This document shows positions 55,475 to 63,625 of a stretch of DNA of 64,000 nt, in pieces. A program made the translations under genes and the position numbers. This DNA is from an uncultured Alphaproteobacteria bacterium (GTDB lineage Bacteria; Pseudomonadota; Alphaproteobacteria; MPNO01; UBA2964), in the NCBI GenBank assembly GCA_951812775.1, contig OX638326.1, positions 508,335 to 572,334 of the forward strand, read 5' to 3'. How positions within the stretch are numbered: the first letter of the stretch is position 1; each line of letters begins with the position of its first letter. The notes under the pieces are model-generated. The model did not search any database. It saw nothing but the letters and a program-made list of their open reading frames with translations, and had not been told where the DNA came from.

Positions 55475-56571
55475 CTTTCATACTCCCGCTCTTCTAATTC
55501 AATATGCGTATAAGGGGATGTCTGGTGAGCCGGCATCAGAGGTTCGACCTCTTCTACAAAGCTCGCATCCAATTCTGAAAAATCGTGTAGTCCCAGCAAG
55601 GCCATCGAAGTCCGGATTTCCTCTTCCAACAACCGAAGGGTGTGAACCAATCCGTCCTTGCCGCCAGCTGCCAGACCGAGGCCTTGCAGCTTTCCAATAC
55701 AAACCGCGTCCGCCCCAAGCGCCAAAGCCTTGATGACGTCAGTGCCGCGCATAATCGCGCCATCCACCAGAATACTGGCTTTATCGCCGACTGCCTCGAC
55801 AACTTCCGGCAAAACATCGATGGAGCCACGCCCATGATCGAGTTGGCGACCACCATGGTTGGAGACATAGATACATTCAACATCATGCTCTAACGCAATT
55901 TCAGCGTCTTCACCGGTGCCTATGCCTTTTAGAATTAAAGGAATATCGTGTCGGTCCTTGAACCGTTTAACGGTATCCCAGTCCAGCATGGCGAGATAAT
56001 CCTGATCCGCGCCTTCCACAACCGCGCGACGGGAGCTAGGTTCCCAGCGTTTGATAATGTCGCGTTCACGGCGGCTGTACACAGCTGTATCAACGGTAAG
56101 ACAGAAGATTTCAAATCCGGAATCCTGCGCCCGCTTTACCTGAACATCAATCCAGTCATCATCGCCCTTGACGTAAAGCTGAAAGACTTTTGGTGCATTC
56201 GTTGCCGCACCAACTTCTTCCATTTCAGGCTGCGTAACCGAGCTGAGGAAACTAATTGTTCCCATCTCTGTTGCGGCCTGCGCGGAAGCAAGCCCGCCAT
56301 CCGGCGTGACAAGTTGTAAGGATCCAATCGGGGCCAACATTACCGGCGACCGAAGCTGCTTGCCCATAAAGGTTATTGAAGGATCAACATTTGCTACATT
56401 GCGCAAAATCCGGGGCGCTAATGCAAGTGCATCGAACCCCTGACGATTACGCTTCAGAGTGGTCTCCGTTTCTGAGCCCCCCATCAGGTAATCCCAGACA
56501 TTCCAGTTGAGATTCCGACGCGCGCGTACTGCGATTTGCTGCAATGTTGAAAATTCGTCCAACGGCGTCAT
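55471..56571 (-). CDS. FMN-dependent 2-hydroxyacid oxidase/dehydrogenase (copy 3)
   Basis: The product has 366 residues with the family catalytic set: NVWDYLMGGSETETTLKRNR at the N-terminus, KVFQLYVKGDDDW, LILKGIG, SNHGGRQLDHGRG with the base His and Arg, and LVDGAIMRGTDVIKA. It is coupled to the ThDP enzyme at 53675 by a 4-nt overlap and lies 27 nt after the ThDP gene at 56599. Mandelate-like chemistry (2-hydroxyacid to 2-oxoacid to aldehyde) is the obvious model, but the substrate is unproven. Confidence 0.9.
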   Translation of the reverse strand: MTPLDEFSTLQQIAVRARRNLNWNVWDYLMGGSETETTLKRNRQGFDALALAPRILRNVANVDPSITFMGKQLRSPVMLAPIGSLQLVTPDGGLASAQAATEMGTISFLSSVTQPEMEEVGAATNAPKVFQLYVKGDDDWIDVQVKRAQDSGFEIFCLTVDTAVYSRRERDIIKRWEPSSRRAVVEGADQDYLAMLDWDTVKRFKDRHDIPLILKGIGTGEDAEIALEHDVECIYVSNHGGRQLDHGRGSIDVLPEVVEAVGDKASILVDGAIMRGTDVIKALALGADAVCIGKLQGLGLAAGGKDGLVHTLRLLEEEIRTSMALLGLHDFSELDASFVEEVEPLMPAHQTSPYTHIELEEREYER

Positions 56572-56598
56572 CCCTTCTTTCGAATCATACCTGAATAC

Positions 56599-58320
56599 TT
56601 ATGTCGGGTCAGAAGCCATCACGTTCAGCAGAGCTGATCGCTTATTGACCATAACTTCCTTCACGGCACGTTCCAGCGCCGGCAGCATATCTTTTGGATC
56701 AGTAACCTGTTCACCATAACCGCCGGAGACTTCCACCAGTTTTTCGTAATGCTGATCGACGGTGAAATACATCAAGGGCGGACGGTTGGCTTTCGCTGCA
56801 TAACCATCAGGGTGCAGACCCAGCGCCGAGCCACGAACGGCCTGCCATTTCTGATTATTAAACACGACAGTTAGGATCGGGCATTCCTGTTCGGCAGCCA
56901 CGTAATGCGCAGATACCGGTACATTGAACATGTATGACCCATCGCCATGCGTCCCGATTACCAGATTGTCACGGTTCGCCAGTTTGGCACCAAGCGCCAC
57001 GCCCATGCCGTGGCCGAGCCCCGACGAGGCACCAGCATTCAAAATCTTGGTTGGCTTGGAGGTATCAAGATACTGGACCTGCAGCTGGGACTCCTTGGCG
57101 AAAATCGTATCTGCGTCACTGATCTTCGCGATGCAGTCTGAAATCCAGGCTGGATGAATTGGTGTCTGGTCTTTCACGTCCTGCAGCTTCTTGGCCCAGC
57201 TCTCCTCAAGCTCTTCATGCAGGTCAGTGGTTTTTTTGCGACGGCTATCAATAGCGGCTTTGTTTGATTTAGCGGGCTCTTCCATTGCCGCATTCAATGC
57301 TGCAAGCCCCATCGCGCTATCGCAGGCGAGTGCGATGTCTGACCGGAAGCCGCGGATCGGCAGATAACTGTAATGTGGATCAGGAGCCAGATGCAGAACC
57401 TTGCAGTCCTCCGACGGTGTCACCTGTGACGGTAACCAAGGCGTTGCACAATCCATTACCAGGATTGCATCAGCGGCTTCGACAAACGGGTTCGGGTTGC
57501 TGCCGGCAAACATCGGATGACGGCGGGGCATCGCGACAAACCGGTTACGATACTCAACCACCGGGATAGCGTACTTATCAGCCAAATCGACCAGTTGCGG
57601 CATGACGTTGGGGTTACGCCCACCCCAGTTAGTGATGATTAGCGGATTTGACGCCTTTGCCAAAATAGAGGCGGCCTCATCAAGCGCTGCCGCATTGGGC
57701 AAGCTGGGAGATGCCGCTTGAATACGGCCGGGAGTTTCAAACGTGAACTCATCCATCTCAATAGCCAGAACTTCACGCGGCAAAGATAAATAAGCGGGAC
57801 CTTTGGGATCACTCATCATGACGCTCAGCGCACGGTCGACAACCGTTTCGACCTGCTCACCGTTGCGAAGCTCATAGTCCCATTTGACGGCTTCCCGTGT
57901 CATCCCACCCTGATCAAACATTTCCTGGGTCCAGTGGATATCGAGAGTCCGGTGGCCCTTCAGCTTATCTTCATTGGTGGGCGTCCGACCTGCTGTAAAC
58001 AACATGGGGGTCTGACCACGCGTGGCGTTGAGCAATCCGTTCATCGCGTTTGCCGTGCCGACATTGACATGCATCATCGTGAGCTGCGGCCGCCCGGTAG
58101 CAAGATAATACCCAATCGCCATGTGCTGGGCCGTGTTCTCATGCGGGCAGGTCACGGGTTCCGGATGCGGTGTGCCTAGTGCCTGAGCTTTTGCAAGCGC
58201 CTCGATCAATGGAGCGAAGTCTGTACCGGCATTGGCAAAAAGATAATCAACGCCACGATCCGCCAATACCGCCAAATAGGCATCGGCAACGGTTACGTCT
58301 TTGAGTGTCTTCGTCGGCAT
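56599..58320 (-). CDS. ThDP-dependent decarboxylase/synthase-like enzyme (array member E)
   Basis: The product has 573 residues from the ATG at 58320, which has ggagga 8 nt upstream (a TTG sits one codon earlier). This is a distinct branch: FANAGTDFAPLIEALAKAQA, the Glu in TCPHENTAQHMAIGYYLATG, middle-domain NPLIITNWGGRNPNVMPQL, and the PP-domain THGDGSYMFNVPVSAHYVAA with VVFNNQKWQAV. It resembles the acetolactate synthase-like proteins that accompany phenylglyoxylate or oxalate-type metabolism. It heads the minus-strand oxidase-ThDP operon. Confidence 0.85.
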   Translation of the reverse strand: MPTKTLKDVTVADAYLAVLADRGVDYLFANAGTDFAPLIEALAKAQALGTPHPEPVTCPHENTAQHMAIGYYLATGRPQLTMMHVNVGTANAMNGLLNATRGQTPMLFTAGRTPTNEDKLKGHRTLDIHWTQEMFDQGGMTREAVKWDYELRNGEQVETVVDRALSVMMSDPKGPAYLSLPREVLAIEMDEFTFETPGRIQAASPSLPNAAALDEAASILAKASNPLIITNWGGRNPNVMPQLVDLADKYAIPVVEYRNRFVAMPRRHPMFAGSNPNPFVEAADAILVMDCATPWLPSQVTPSEDCKVLHLAPDPHYSYLPIRGFRSDIALACDSAMGLAALNAAMEEPAKSNKAAIDSRRKKTTDLHEELEESWAKKLQDVKDQTPIHPAWISDCIAKISDADTIFAKESQLQVQYLDTSKPTKILNAGASSGLGHGMGVALGAKLANRDNLVIGTHGDGSYMFNVPVSAHYVAAEQECPILTVVFNNQKWQAVRGSALGLHPDGYAAKANRPPLMYFTVDQHYEKLVEVSGGYGEQVTDPKDMLPALERAVKEVMVNKRSALLNVMASDPT

Positions 58321-58664
58321 CAATCATCCTCCCTGCCCGATCCTTAGCCGTACATTTGGCGGACCGACTTGTTCTTTTCTGATCCCATTGTTTACGACAA
58401 TAGGTACTGCGTCTAGGTGGCCGCGGGAATTAAGATTGCGGCAAAAGACTCATCTTGTTTAGGACAAGCCTAAGCAGTCACGGCAATAAATCAAATTAAT
58501 ATATATGATAGATATGATTGATTTTATGAATAGAGGTCTGCCAAAGAAACACGCCGATAAAACGACAAATCAACGCAGCGTCGACCCTTTGCCAACCTCA
58601 CGGTGGAGGATATGCTGTCAAAAATTTCATGCAGGACTAATCGAAGTCCGTTCAGGGAGACATC
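58321..58664. promoter_or_regulatory. Divergent intergenic region between two ThDP operons
   Basis: These 344 bases hold no gene and must carry promoters for both the minus-strand array (member E first) and the plus-strand genes (member F first). The centre is AT-rich (58490-58530). At 58454-58473 two interleaved inverted repeats occur: CTTGT-ttagg-ACAAG and TTAGG-acaag-CCTAA, a plausible operator for a dimeric regulator. No regulator gene is adjacent. Confidence 0.45.
58454..58473. promoter_or_regulatory. Interleaved inverted repeats, candidate operator
   Basis: Five-base arms CTTGT/ACAAG (58454-58468) and TTAGG/CCTAA (58459-58473) overlap head to tail in 20 bp, so each arm of one repeat is the spacer of the other. 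The site lies between divergent promoters. It is only a candidate because the arms are short. Confidence 0.3.
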
Positions 58665-60527
58665 ATGAGCGACGAAATTAATAACAACTATCCGGCTGCG
58701 CCCGATTTTGCGACCGAGACACCGATAAATCTGCCGGCTAATCAACCCAAGGCCGAATATGGTTCAGATATGATCGCGGAACTCATTGGCGAGCTTGGTC
58801 ATGACTATATCTTTCTAACGCCGGGCTCCTCTTTTCGAGGCGTGCATGACTCGCTGGTCAATCACACCAAGAACCACAAACCGCAGATTATTCTGGTCGC
58901 CCATGAAGAAATCGCCGTCGCCATGGCGCAAGGCTATTGCAAAGCGACAGGCCGTCCCGCGATGGCATTCCTGCATGATCTCGTCGGCGTGCAGCACGCA
59001 ACGATGGCATTTTACAATGCAATGGCGGACCGGATGCCGGTCATCGTTCTTGGGGGATCAGGACCAGCCGACCCCGCCCACCGACGAAAAACGGACTGGA
59101 TCCATTCAGCCAATACGCAATGCGATATCGTCAAAGACGTTACAAAATGGACCGATGAGCCGATCACCTTGCAAGGCTGCCTCGACTCAATTGCACGGGC
59201 GCAACGGATCGCTACCAGTACGCCCTGTTCCCCGACCTACGTTTCGGTTGATGTCGTGGTTCAGGAGGCAGAAATCCCCGATGGCGTAACGCTTCCGGCT
59301 GTTACCGAGCAGCGCTATCAGCCCGCCGCACCGGTCGCAGCCCCAGCTGAGGCAGTCGCAGCTGCTGTTGATGCGCTTGTCGACGCTGACTTCCCACTGA
59401 TCCTAGGCGGCCGTGTCGGTTACGACGCCGCAACCACGCCTGTCATGACCGAGCTAGTTGAACTGCTGGGGGCGGCCTATCAGGACGGGCATGACATCAT
59501 CTGTATGCCATCGAACCATCCGCAAAACCTGAATGCCAGCTTTGGTCGCACCAAAGCAGAAGGCGAATACAAGAAAATGCTGCTGGCCAAGACCGATGCT
59601 GTTCTATGCGTTGATTGCCTCGATATTTCCAACAATATCGGTGCTTATGAAGGCGCACGCGGCGCGGGCGATGAAGTCGATGCCGGCAAGATGACCGTTA
59701 TCGATCTCTCAATGAATGATTTCGCGGTACAGCACTGGACCCATTTGGGGGGTCCCTTGCACCCGGTAGACATTCAGCTTCAGGCTGATGGTCTTTATGG
59801 TCTTAAACAGGTTCTCGATGAACTCAAGGCCCGCGCTGCCGACAATCCGTCCTGGCTGAAAAAGGCCGAAGAACGGCGGGCCGAAATCTCGCAAATGCAT
59901 GACGAGCTGCGCAAAAGCCAGACCGATGCGATGAAGGCGAAATGGGATCAGGTGCCGATCTATCTGCCGCGCATGACCTCCGAACTGTACAACGCGGTAA
60001 AAGACAAGGACTGGCTTCTCGCTTCACGTAATTACCGTGCCTGGTATGACGGGCTGTGGGAATCCGATGGCGCCGGGCAGTTTATGTCTAACTCCATTGG
60101 CGGCGGCATCGGCTATGGTCCGGGCGGTATTATTGGATCAGCCCTCGCCGGACGGGATCAGGGCAAATTCACTGTCGCCATCATTGGTGATGGCGATTTC
60201 ACCATGGGACCAGCGGCCATCTGGACTGCCGTGCATTACAAAATTCCGATCATGATCGTGCTGCACAACAACACCTCATTCGGCAACGACGAGGAACATC
60301 AGATCAGCCTCGCCTATCGTCGTGGCCGCCCAGCGGAAAATGCCTGGATTGGCCAGCGGATGGTCGGACCGGAACCCGATTACTGCACCGTCGCACGCGG
60401 CTATGGTGCCTGGGCGGAAGAACCCGTGCGTGATCCCAAAGACCTCGCCGGCGCTTTCCAGCGGGCCGCCGATGTTGTTGAAAAAGGCGGTGTCGCGCTG
60501 GTCGATGTGCACACGTCACTGAATTAA
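58665..60527 (+). CDS. ThDP-dependent decarboxylase/synthase-like enzyme (array member F)
   Basis: At 620 residues this is the longest of the array, with a 30-residue N-terminal extension. PYR domain: LTPGSSFRGVHDSLVNHTKN and the Glu in VAHEEIAVAMAQGYCKATGR. PP domain: IIGDGDFTMGPAAIWTAVHY with LHNNTSFGND. The NPGAS of its relatives is TPGSS here. The start has gggag 6 nt upstream. It lies 10 nt before a mu-crystallin/ornithine-cyclodeaminase-type gene on the same strand, suggesting linked handling of 2-oxoacids and imines. Confidence 0.87.
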   Translation: MSDEINNNYPAAPDFATETPINLPANQPKAEYGSDMIAELIGELGHDYIFLTPGSSFRGVHDSLVNHTKNHKPQIILVAHEEIAVAMAQGYCKATGRPAMAFLHDLVGVQHATMAFYNAMADRMPVIVLGGSGPADPAHRRKTDWIHSANTQCDIVKDVTKWTDEPITLQGCLDSIARAQRIATSTPCSPTYVSVDVVVQEAEIPDGVTLPAVTEQRYQPAAPVAAPAEAVAAAVDALVDADFPLILGGRVGYDAATTPVMTELVELLGAAYQDGHDIICMPSNHPQNLNASFGRTKAEGEYKKMLLAKTDAVLCVDCLDISNNIGAYEGARGAGDEVDAGKMTVIDLSMNDFAVQHWTHLGGPLHPVDIQLQADGLYGLKQVLDELKARAADNPSWLKKAEERRAEISQMHDELRKSQTDAMKAKWDQVPIYLPRMTSELYNAVKDKDWLLASRNYRAWYDGLWESDGAGQFMSNSIGGGIGYGPGGIIGSALAGRDQGKFTVAIIGDGDFTMGPAAIWTAVHYKIPIMIVLHNNTSFGNDEEHQISLAYRRGRPAENAWIGQRMVGPEPDYCTVARGYGAWAEEPVRDPKDLAGAFQRAADVVEKGGVALVDVHTSLN

Positions 60528-60537
60528 GGACATTTGA

Positions 60538-61656
60538 ATGACACTCTTCATCAATAACAACGTCGTCTCGGAAGTCCTGACCATGCAGGACACTATCAAT
60601 GTGCTGGAGAAAGCCTATCGCGATCTTGCCGATGGCGAGGCGGTGTGCCGTCCACGTGTCGACATCCAAATTCCGACCAGTGATCCCAACAAGGCCTATC
60701 AATGGGGCACGATGGAAGGCGGCTCTGTCGGGGGTTATTTCGCCATTCGGATGAAATCCGACATCATCTATGAGACCGAATATGAAGGCGTTCGCAGCCA
60801 GGAGAAATACTGCACTGAACCCGGTACGTTTTGCGGGCTGATCTTTGTCACCGATGTTGAGACCGGAACGCCGTTGGCCTTTATCAATGACGGCGTGTTG
60901 CAGCATATGCGGGTCGGTGCCGATGGCAGTATTGGCGTGAAATATATGAGCCGCGAAGATTCAGAAGTGGTGGGAATGATTGGCTCTGGCGGCATGGCAC
61001 GCACCCATCTTGATGCCTTCATGTGTGTCCGCAATATCAAGAAGGTTCAGGTTTTCAGCCCGACCAAGGCCAACCGCGAAGCCTATGCAGAAGAAATGCG
61101 AGCCCGGCACAATATCGAGATCGTCGTCTGTGACAATCATGAGGATGTCTATAAGGGTGCGGACATCATCGCTGGCTGTACCGATTCCGCTGTACCGGTG
61201 ATCCGCGCTGAATGTCTCGAACCCGGCCAGCACGTTATAAATGTGGGCGGTGGCGGCGGTGGCGGTATGGTCACCAAAGATGCGCAGGACCTCATCGACG
61301 TCTATTTCCGATTTGGTAACGCGCCCGCCCCAGAGGGTTTAGCAGAACTGAACTTGGCCGATGAGTACCTGACTTATGCCGCCAGACCAAATCATGACTA
61401 TGGCTTCCAACAAAAGAAAAAGGGTGGCCGAGCACACGGTGTCGCCATGCCGGATAAGGTGCTCTATTTCAAAGACATCATGGCAGGCAGCAATCGAGGC
61501 CGTACCTCAAGCCAGCAAATCACCTATTCAGAACGCGGCAATCTACAGGGCAATCAATTCCACGCCGTTGCCGGTCGAGCTTACGAACTCGCAAAAGAAG
61601 CCGAACTCGGCAATGAAGTGCCGACCGAATGGTTCCTGCAGGACATCCGGAATTAG
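60538..61656 (+). CDS. Ornithine cyclodeaminase/mu-crystallin-family protein (copy 1)
   Basis: The product has 372 residues, somewhat longer than the usual 310-340. The dinucleotide fold reads MIGSGGMARTHLDAFMCVRN near residue 145 and NVGGGGGGGMVTKDAQD replaces the usual (G)xDxP segment. N-terminal EVLTMQDTINVLEKAYRDL is the dimerisation part. Relatives are ketimine reductases, ornithine cyclodeaminases or N-alkyl amino acid dehydrogenases with NAD(P)H. It follows ThDP member F by 10 nt. Copy 2 lies 477 bp downstream and is broken. Confidence 0.87.
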   Translation: MTLFINNNVVSEVLTMQDTINVLEKAYRDLADGEAVCRPRVDIQIPTSDPNKAYQWGTMEGGSVGGYFAIRMKSDIIYETEYEGVRSQEKYCTEPGTFCGLIFVTDVETGTPLAFINDGVLQHMRVGADGSIGVKYMSREDSEVVGMIGSGGMARTHLDAFMCVRNIKKVQVFSPTKANREAYAEEMRARHNIEIVVCDNHEDVYKGADIIAGCTDSAVPVIRAECLEPGQHVINVGGGGGGGMVTKDAQDLIDVYFRFGNAPAPEGLAELNLADEYLTYAARPNHDYGFQQKKKGGRAHGVAMPDKVLYFKDIMAGSNRGRTSSQQITYSERGNLQGNQFHAVAGRAYELAKEAELGNEVPTEWFLQDIRN

Positions 61657-61690
61657 AGGTGGCGCATTCCTTACATTGCAGAACAAACGA

Positions 61691-61723
61691 CTGGATTACC
61701 GGGTCAAGCCCGGCAATGACGAA
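61691..61723 (+). repeat. Palindromic intergenic repeat, copy E1
   Basis: This 33-bp unit (ctggattaccgggtcaagcc at its start, ending ggcaatgacgaa) follows copy 1 of the ornithine-cyclodeaminase-type gene. It is identical to E3 (62081) over 32 bases and reverse-complementary to E2 (61747) with one mismatch. E1 and E2 together can form a 33-bp stem with a 23-nt loop. Confidence 0.9.
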
Positions 61724-61784
61724 TTTTGTAAACACCATACATTCTTTTCGTCATTACCGGGCTTGACCCGGTAATCCAGGTGAC

Positions 61785-62069
61785 ATGGGTGGATATGTTT
61801 ACATTCTAGCGAGTGGCAAGAACGGAACGATTTATACTGGCGTCACGAGCGATCTCATAAAACGGGTTTATGAGCACAAATTGGAACTCGCTGCCGGATT
61901 TACGAAACAATACAGCGTCAAACGATTGGTATATTTTGTACAGCATAAAACAATGCAAGGCGCCATACAACGCGAGAAAAACATTAAGCATTGGTCCAGA
62001 AAATGGAAGCTCGACTTAATCGAAAACAAAAATCCTGATTGGCGTGATCTGTATGACGAGATTACTTAA
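61785..62069 (+). CDS. GIY-YIG-family endonuclease domain protein
   Basis: This 94-residue protein is a single GIY-YIG domain of the UPF0213/URI type: GGYVYILASGKNGTIYTGVT (the GIY and YIG strands), the helix with catalytic Arg in DLIKRVYEHK, and the metal Glu in IQREKNIKHWSRKWKLDLI. Such small proteins cut DNA or have unknown substrates. The base composition is more AT-rich than in neighbouring genes, which fits recent arrival. It is bounded on both sides by the same palindromic repeat. Confidence 0.85.
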   Translation: MGGYVYILASGKNGTIYTGVTSDLIKRVYEHKLELAAGFTKQYSVKRLVYFVQHKTMQGAIQREKNIKHWSRKWKLDLIENKNPDWRDLYDEIT

Positions 62070-62080
62070 AATGAGAAAAA

Positions 62081-62112
62081 CTGGATTACCGGGTCAAGCC
62101 CGGCAATGACGA
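62081..62112 (+). repeat. Palindromic intergenic repeat, copy E3
   Basis: A 32-bp exact copy of E1, with core ttaccggg-tcaag-cccggcaa. It ends immediately before a gtggagga that could serve the next gene, so the upstream region of the copy-2 gene was probably replaced or displaced by the insertion. Confidence 0.9.
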
Positions 62113-62133
62113 GTGGAGGACGAGAAGACGACA

Positions 62134-63220
62134 ATGACCCTTGTAATAAATAACGACATGGTAGCGGAAGTCCTGACGATGCAGGACACGATTGACGTCC
62201 TCGAACAGGCCTATGCTGATCTCGCGGAAAAAGAGGCAATCTGTCGTCTCCGTATTGATATTCAAATCCCCACCTCAGAGGGCAAGGTCTATCAATGGGG
62301 AACGATGGAAGGCGGCTCGACCAAAGGCTATTTCGCCATCCGGATGAAATCCGATGTGACCTACGAGACCGTTATCGATGGCAATCGCACCCACCAGAAA
62401 TATTGCAGCGAACCCGGCCTGTTTTGCGGACTTATCCTGCTCACAAGCATCGAGACCGGTGAACCGCTGGCCTTTATCAATGACGGTGTTTTACAGCATA
62501 TGCGGGTCGGCGCCGATGGTGGTATCGGCGTGAAATATTTGAGCCGGGAAGACTCGGAAGTTGTCTGTATGCTGGGGTCGGGCGGCATGGCACGCAGCTA
62601 TATGGATGCCTTCATGTGTGTTCGCGACATCAAAAAGCTCCAGGTTTACAGCCCTACCAAGGAAAACCGCGAAACCTATGCCGAAGAAATGCGGGCCAAG
62701 TGGGATATAGAGGTTATCGCCTGCGAAAATGAAGAACAGGCTTATGAAGGTGCTGACATCAGTGCCGGTTGTTCGCGCTGATCTCCTGCAGCCCGGCATG
62801 CATATTCTTAACGTTGGTGGCGGCACAGGGATGGTGAGCCCCGAAGCACAGGAAAAAGTCGATGTGTACTTCAGGTTTGGCAATGCACCTCATCCCGAAG
62901 GACTGCCGGAAATGGCGCTCGCCGATGAATGGATCACTTACGCCGCCAGAGCTGACGTCGATAATGGGCTTCGTCAAAAACCTCTGGGGACGCGGGCGCA
63001 TGGCGTCGCGATGCCGGACAAGGTGATGTATTTCTCCGATCTGCTCGAAGACACTAATCGCGGCCGCATTTCCAGTGATCAGATTACCTATTCGGAGCGC
63101 GGCAACCTGCAGGGCAACCAATTCCATGCCGTCGCCGGACGCACATATGAACTGGCCAAGGAAGCGGGTCTCGGAAACGAGATACCGACCGAATGGTTAT
63201 TACAGGATATCCGGGACTAA
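62134..63220 (+). pseudogene. Ornithine cyclodeaminase/mu-crystallin-family protein (copy 2), frameshifted
   Basis: This is a clear tandem duplicate of the gene at 60538 (MTLVINNDMVAEVLTMQDTI at its start; SGGMARSYMDAFMCVRDIKK; RGNLQGNQFHAVAGRTYELA near the end). At 62760/62761 it has one base where copy 1 has 24, a net loss of 23 nt that removes the segment between GADI and VPV-RA and shifts frame: one frame ends at C-S-R-stop, the other continues S-V-P-V-V-R-A-D. The remainder is well preserved, so the event is recent or the lesion is an assembly artefact. Such a protein would lack part of the nucleotide-binding fold. Confidence 0.85.
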
Positions 63221-63221
63221 C

Positions 63222-63524
63222 ATGTGCAGCCTTTGGGAACATTCAACCGTCATTGTCTGGATCTTTCTCGCCGGGGCGGCGGCAATGGCGGTCATATCCC
63301 GTATTCTCAATGATCATCTGCTGGTACCGCCCGAACCGCCCAAGAATATCTGGTTTCGCAAAAAGAATTTCGTCAAACCGTCCTACTTCATGAAACCGGA
63401 TCTGTATTTTGATGAATCCGGATGTCGACTGGCCTGGCGTTTTATGATCGTCGCGGCCGTTACCGGCGGCGCATTCTTGCTGATTATGTTCCTGCTACTG
63501 ACCTGCAAGCAGCCTGTAGGATAA
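63222..63524 (+). CDS. Small membrane protein of unknown function
   Basis: The product has 100 residues from the ATG at 63222, one base after the stop of copy 2. Two hydrophobic spans are visible: STVIVWIFLAGAAAMAVIS at residues 7-25 and FMIVAAVTGGAFLLIMFLLL near residue 75. The loop between them is basic (WFRKKNFVKP). I do not recognise a family. The start codon position strongly couples it to the broken reading frame before it. Confidence 0.65.
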   Translation: MCSLWEHSTVIVWIFLAGAAAMAVISRILNDHLLVPPEPPKNIWFRKKNFVKPSYFMKPDLYFDESGCRLAWRFMIVAAVTGGAFLLIMFLLLTCKQPVG

Positions 63525-63625
63525 ATCGCGATCGGGCTCGATAACGAACATGTCATCCCGCTGTTACTTCCAAAATTTCAAGGCATTACCACATATCCAT
63601 AAACCAGAATGGATTTCGTAATCTT

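Larger units (their letters stand above)
61747..62112. mobile_element. GIY-YIG gene flanked by inverted palindromic repeats (possible miniature mobile unit)
   Basis: The 33-bp repeat E2 (61747-61779, inverted) lies 5 nt before the GIY-YIG start codon, and E3 (62081-62112, forward) 11 nt after its stop. The two ends are thus near-perfect terminal inverted repeats around a single nuclease gene, 366 bp in total. It sits between two tandem copies of a metabolic gene. No target-site duplication could be defined. Interpretation as a mobile unit is inference from structure. Confidence 0.5.
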
